Assembly: GCA_018241525.1 (NCBI GenBank)
Contig: JAFEDR010000002.1
Span: 29,222-93,221, forward strand
Length of the DNA stretch: 64,000 nt
Direction: 5' to 3'
Source: Pseudomonadota bacterium
GTDB taxonomy: Bacteria; Pseudomonadota; Gammaproteobacteria; Steroidobacterales; Steroidobacteraceae
Below the pieces are notes generated by a model. That model was not told where the DNA came from. It worked only from the letters and a program-made list of their open reading frames with translations, and did not search any database. Every line of letters begins with the position of its first letter. Within the stretch, counting starts at the first letter, position 1. The position numbers and the translations under genes were made by a program. Of this stretch, positions 62,354-64,000 are shown one piece after another.

Positions 62354-63199
62354 GTGGCCGAGCGTCTGCAGAAGGTGCTGGCGGCAGCCGGCGTCGCCTC
62401 GCGCCGCGACGCCGAGGCCTGGATCCGCGCCGGCCGCGTGACCGTGAACGGCGCGCCGGCCGTGATCGGCCAGCGCGTCGAGGACGGCGACCGGATCGCG
62501 GTCGACGGCCGCCGGCTCCGGCTCGAGAAGGCCGCGCCCGCCGACCTCGTGCTCGTCTACCACCGCCCGCCGGGCGAGCCGCTCAAGCGTGCGACCGCCG
62601 CCGCGGACGAGGAAGGCTCGGCCAGCAGCTACGACCGGCTGCCGGCGGTCCGCGGCCGCCGCTGGCTGCCGCTCGCGCCGCTCGCGCCCACCGACGGCGG
62701 CCTCGAGGTGTTCACGACCGACGGCGAGCTGCGCGCCGCGGCGAGCCGTCATGCCGGCGAGCTCGTCTCGGTGTACGCGGTGCGGGTCGGCGGCGAGCCC
62801 ACCGCGGCGATGCTCGCGGAGCTGCCGGGGCGCGCCGCCGCCGCCGAGCCGCCGTTCGAGCTCGTCAAGGTCACGCCGCTCGGCGGCGAGGGACGCAATC
62901 GCTGGCTCGAGCTCGAGGTGCGGCGTGGCCACGGCCGCGAGCTGCGGGCGCTGCTGTCGGCGGCCGGGCTCGAGGTCAGCCGCGTGATGCGCACGCGCTT
63001 CGGCCCCGTGACCATGGGCCGCGAAGTCTCGCGCGGCCGCCACCACGAGCTCGCCGGGCGCGAGCGCGACGCGCTCTACGAGGCGGTCTCGCTGCCGACG
63101 CCGAGCGAGCGGGCGCGCCGGCTCAGGGCTGAGACTCGAAGCGCTGCCCCGAGATCCCGCGGGCGTCCGGGCCCAAGAGGTAGAGGTAGGGCGCGGTGA
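62354..63199 (+). CDS. RluB/RsuA-family 23S rRNA pseudouridine synthase-like protein lacking the catalytic Asp motif
   Basis: A 281-residue protein in the position of rluB. It has the N-terminal S4 domain (RLQKVLAAAGVASRRDAEAW, RVTVNGAPAVIGQRVEDGDR) and a synthase domain with DLVLVYHRPPGE, SYDRLPAVRGRRW, VFTTDGELRAA, VYAVRVGGE and the final LEVSRVMRTRFGPV. In active RluB the stretch before VFTTDGEL/LFTTDGEL contains GRLD with the catalytic Asp. Here it reads LPLAPLAPTDGGLEVFTTD, so both the Arg and the Asp are gone. The C-terminal tail is Arg/Pro-rich and overlaps the convergent yciK by 77 bases. It may be a non-catalytic rRNA-binding protein. GTG start at 62354. Confidence 0.87.
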   Translation: MAERLQKVLAAAGVASRRDAEAWIRAGRVTVNGAPAVIGQRVEDGDRIAVDGRRLRLEKAAPADLVLVYHRPPGEPLKRATAAADEEGSASSYDRLPAVRGRRWLPLAPLAPTDGGLEVFTTDGELRAAASRHAGELVSVYAVRVGGEPTAAMLAELPGRAAAAEPPFELVKVTPLGGEGRNRWLELEVRRGHGRELRALLSAAGLEVSRVMRTRFGPVTMGREVSRGRHHELAGRERDALYEAVSLPTPSERARRLRAETRSAAPRSRGRPGPRGRGRAR

Positions 63200-63884
63200 C
63201 TTGGGTCGGCTCGCGGCTCTTCGCCGGGTCCTCGGCGGGGTAGGCGAGCGCGCGCATGTCGGTGCGGGTCGCGCCCGGGTTCACGAGGTTGAAGCGGAGC
63301 TTCGGGTTCGACTCGTACTCGTCGGCGAGCACCTGTGCGAGGCCCTCGACGCCGAACTTCGAGACCGCATACGCGCCCCAGTAGGCGCGGCCGACCTTGC
63401 CGACGCTGCTGGTCGTGAACACCACCGAGGCGTCGGCGCTGCGCTCGAGCAGCGGCAGCAGCACCTGCGTCAGCGCGAACTCCGCGGTCAGGTTCACCTG
63501 CAGCACGCGGCACCAGGTCGGCACGTCGAAGTGCGCGATCGGCGCGCGGGTGCCCAGGATCGCGGCGTTGTGCACCAGGCCATCGAGCCGGCCGAACTCG
63601 CGGTCGAGTGCCGCGGCGAGCGCGTCGTACTGCTGGGCGAGCGCGTTCTCGAGGTCGAAGGGCAGCAGCGCCGGCTTCGGTCCGCCGGCCTTCACGATCT
63701 CGTCGTAGACCCGCTCGAGGCCCTTCTGGCTGCGGGCGAGCAGCGCGACCGTCGCGCCGGCGCGCGCGAGCTCGAGCGCAAGCGCCCGGCCGATGCCGCG
63801 TGAGGCGCCGGTGACGAGGATCACGCGCCCGGCGAGGAGTCCCTCGCGGGGCTGGTAGCGGCGGGGGTCGACAGTGGTCGTCAC
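63123..63884 (-). CDS. yciK: SDR-family oxidoreductase, YciK-like
   Basis: A 253-residue classical short-chain dehydrogenase. The cofactor loop is LVTGASRGIGRALALELARA, with VHNAAILGTRAPIAH (NNAG-like), and the active site is VVFTTSSVGKVGRAYWGAYA followed by VSKFGVEGL (Ser, Tyr-x3-Lys). The C-terminal NPGATRTDMRALAYPAEDP and TQVTAPYLYLLGPDA are typical of YciK, whose physiological substrate is not known. It starts at GTG 63884 with GGAG seven bases upstream. The 3' end overlaps the RluB-like gene. Confidence 0.93.
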   Translation of the reverse strand: MTTTVDPRRYQPREGLLAGRVILVTGASRGIGRALALELARAGATVALLARSQKGLERVYDEIVKAGGPKPALLPFDLENALAQQYDALAAALDREFGRLDGLVHNAAILGTRAPIAHFDVPTWCRVLQVNLTAEFALTQVLLPLLERSADASVVFTTSSVGKVGRAYWGAYAVSKFGVEGLAQVLADEYESNPKLRFNLVNPGATRTDMRALAYPAEDPAKSREPTQVTAPYLYLLGPDARGISGQRFESQP

Positions 63885-63888
63885 GGCA

Positions 63889-63999
63889 TCACTCCGGTCG
63901 TAGGCGGCGGGCCGCGCGCCAGGCGCGGCCGAGTTGCGAGAGCGGGCCCGGCGCTGGCCGGCCGCGCGCGAGACGCTCGAGGCGCGCGCTCTCGAGCGC
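63889..63999 (-). CDS. C-terminal end of an unidentified protein (partial)
   Basis: An open frame enters from the right edge and ends with TGA at 63889-63891, five bases before the yciK start. The visible 36 residues are Arg/Ala-rich (RLARGRPAPGPLSQLGRAWR) and show no family signature. The close spacing to yciK suggests a shared operon, but high GC makes open frames common, so the call is tentative. Confidence 0.35.
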   Translation of the reverse strand, partial: ALESARLERLARGRPAPGPLSQLGRAWRAARRLRPE

Positions 64000-64000
64000 G

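Overview
The window is a chromosomal segment from a high-GC gammaproteobacterium. The housekeeping blocks have the order queF / smc-zipA-ligA, rpsO-pnp, gloB-mltD / rnhA-dnaQ, ispZ-yciI-bolA-PPIase, yciO / M50 protease / trpS-scpA-scpB-rluB / yciK and gluQ-dksA. This order, a DksA with a long Ala/Lys/Pro tail, and DUF6502 proteins suggest the Xanthomonadales/Nevskiales/Steroidobacteraceae part of the class. That placement is inferred from gene order and family content, not from a phylogeny. No rRNA, tRNA, CRISPR array, integrase or insertion sequence was recognised.

Layout. 0-0.8 kb: N-terminal part of a WbpM/CapD-type membrane sugar dehydratase (minus strand). 1.1-4.3 kb: minus-strand gloB-mltD-fabI. 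4.4-6.4 kb: methyltransferase-rnhA-dnaQ. 6.7-7.7 kb: UDP-glucuronate 4-epimerase. 7.7-12.3 kb: an uptake module made of a TonB-dependent receptor, an NCS1 permease and a divergent TetR regulator, with a perfect 8-3-8 palindrome between receptor and regulator. 12.3-14.0 kb: pgi. 14.3-36.5 kb: a Wzx/Wzy-type polysaccharide locus with an SLBB export protein, a Wzz-like protein, a MurJ-family flippase, a polymerase/ligase, four GT4 glycosyltransferases, two methyltransferases, an AsnB-type amidotransferase, an unrecognised secreted protein, an FG-GAP lipoprotein, WbpV- and WbpL-like initiators, and a convergent Wzi-like outer-membrane protein. Several of these genes are AT-richer than the backbone. 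37.6-40.1 kb: rpsO-pnp with clear terminators. 40.1-44.3 kb: minus-strand genes including a Sec-exported Hcp-like protein, a PagL-like lipid A deacylase, phaR, gluQ, a zinc-cysteine-poor dksA and queF. 44.4-50.9 kb: smc-zipA-ligA. 50.9-54.2 kb: a low-GC minus-strand cluster of three DUF6502 proteins around a secreted protein made of 14 GSMGTG hexapeptides. 54.3-64 kb: an OppA-type lipoprotein and then housekeeping genes to the right edge.

How the genes fit together. WbpM/WbpV/WbpL-like proteins would make and load an initiating 6-deoxy-HexNAc sugar. The UDP-GlcA epimerase and the AsnB-type amidotransferase point to (amidated) uronic acid in the polymer. The MurJ-family protein would flip the unit, the Wzy-like protein polymerise it, and SLBB, Wzz and Wzi proteins control length, export and surface attachment. 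The most promising undescribed material is (i) the DUF6502 / GSMGTG-repeat cluster, whose low GC extends into the 3' end of ligA and the 5' end of oppA, (ii) a secreted protein of unknown family with glycosidase-like features inside the polysaccharide locus, (iii) an exported Hcp-fold protein with no type VI locus nearby, and (iv) two core proteins, the RluB-like synthase and DksA, that have lost hallmark residues.
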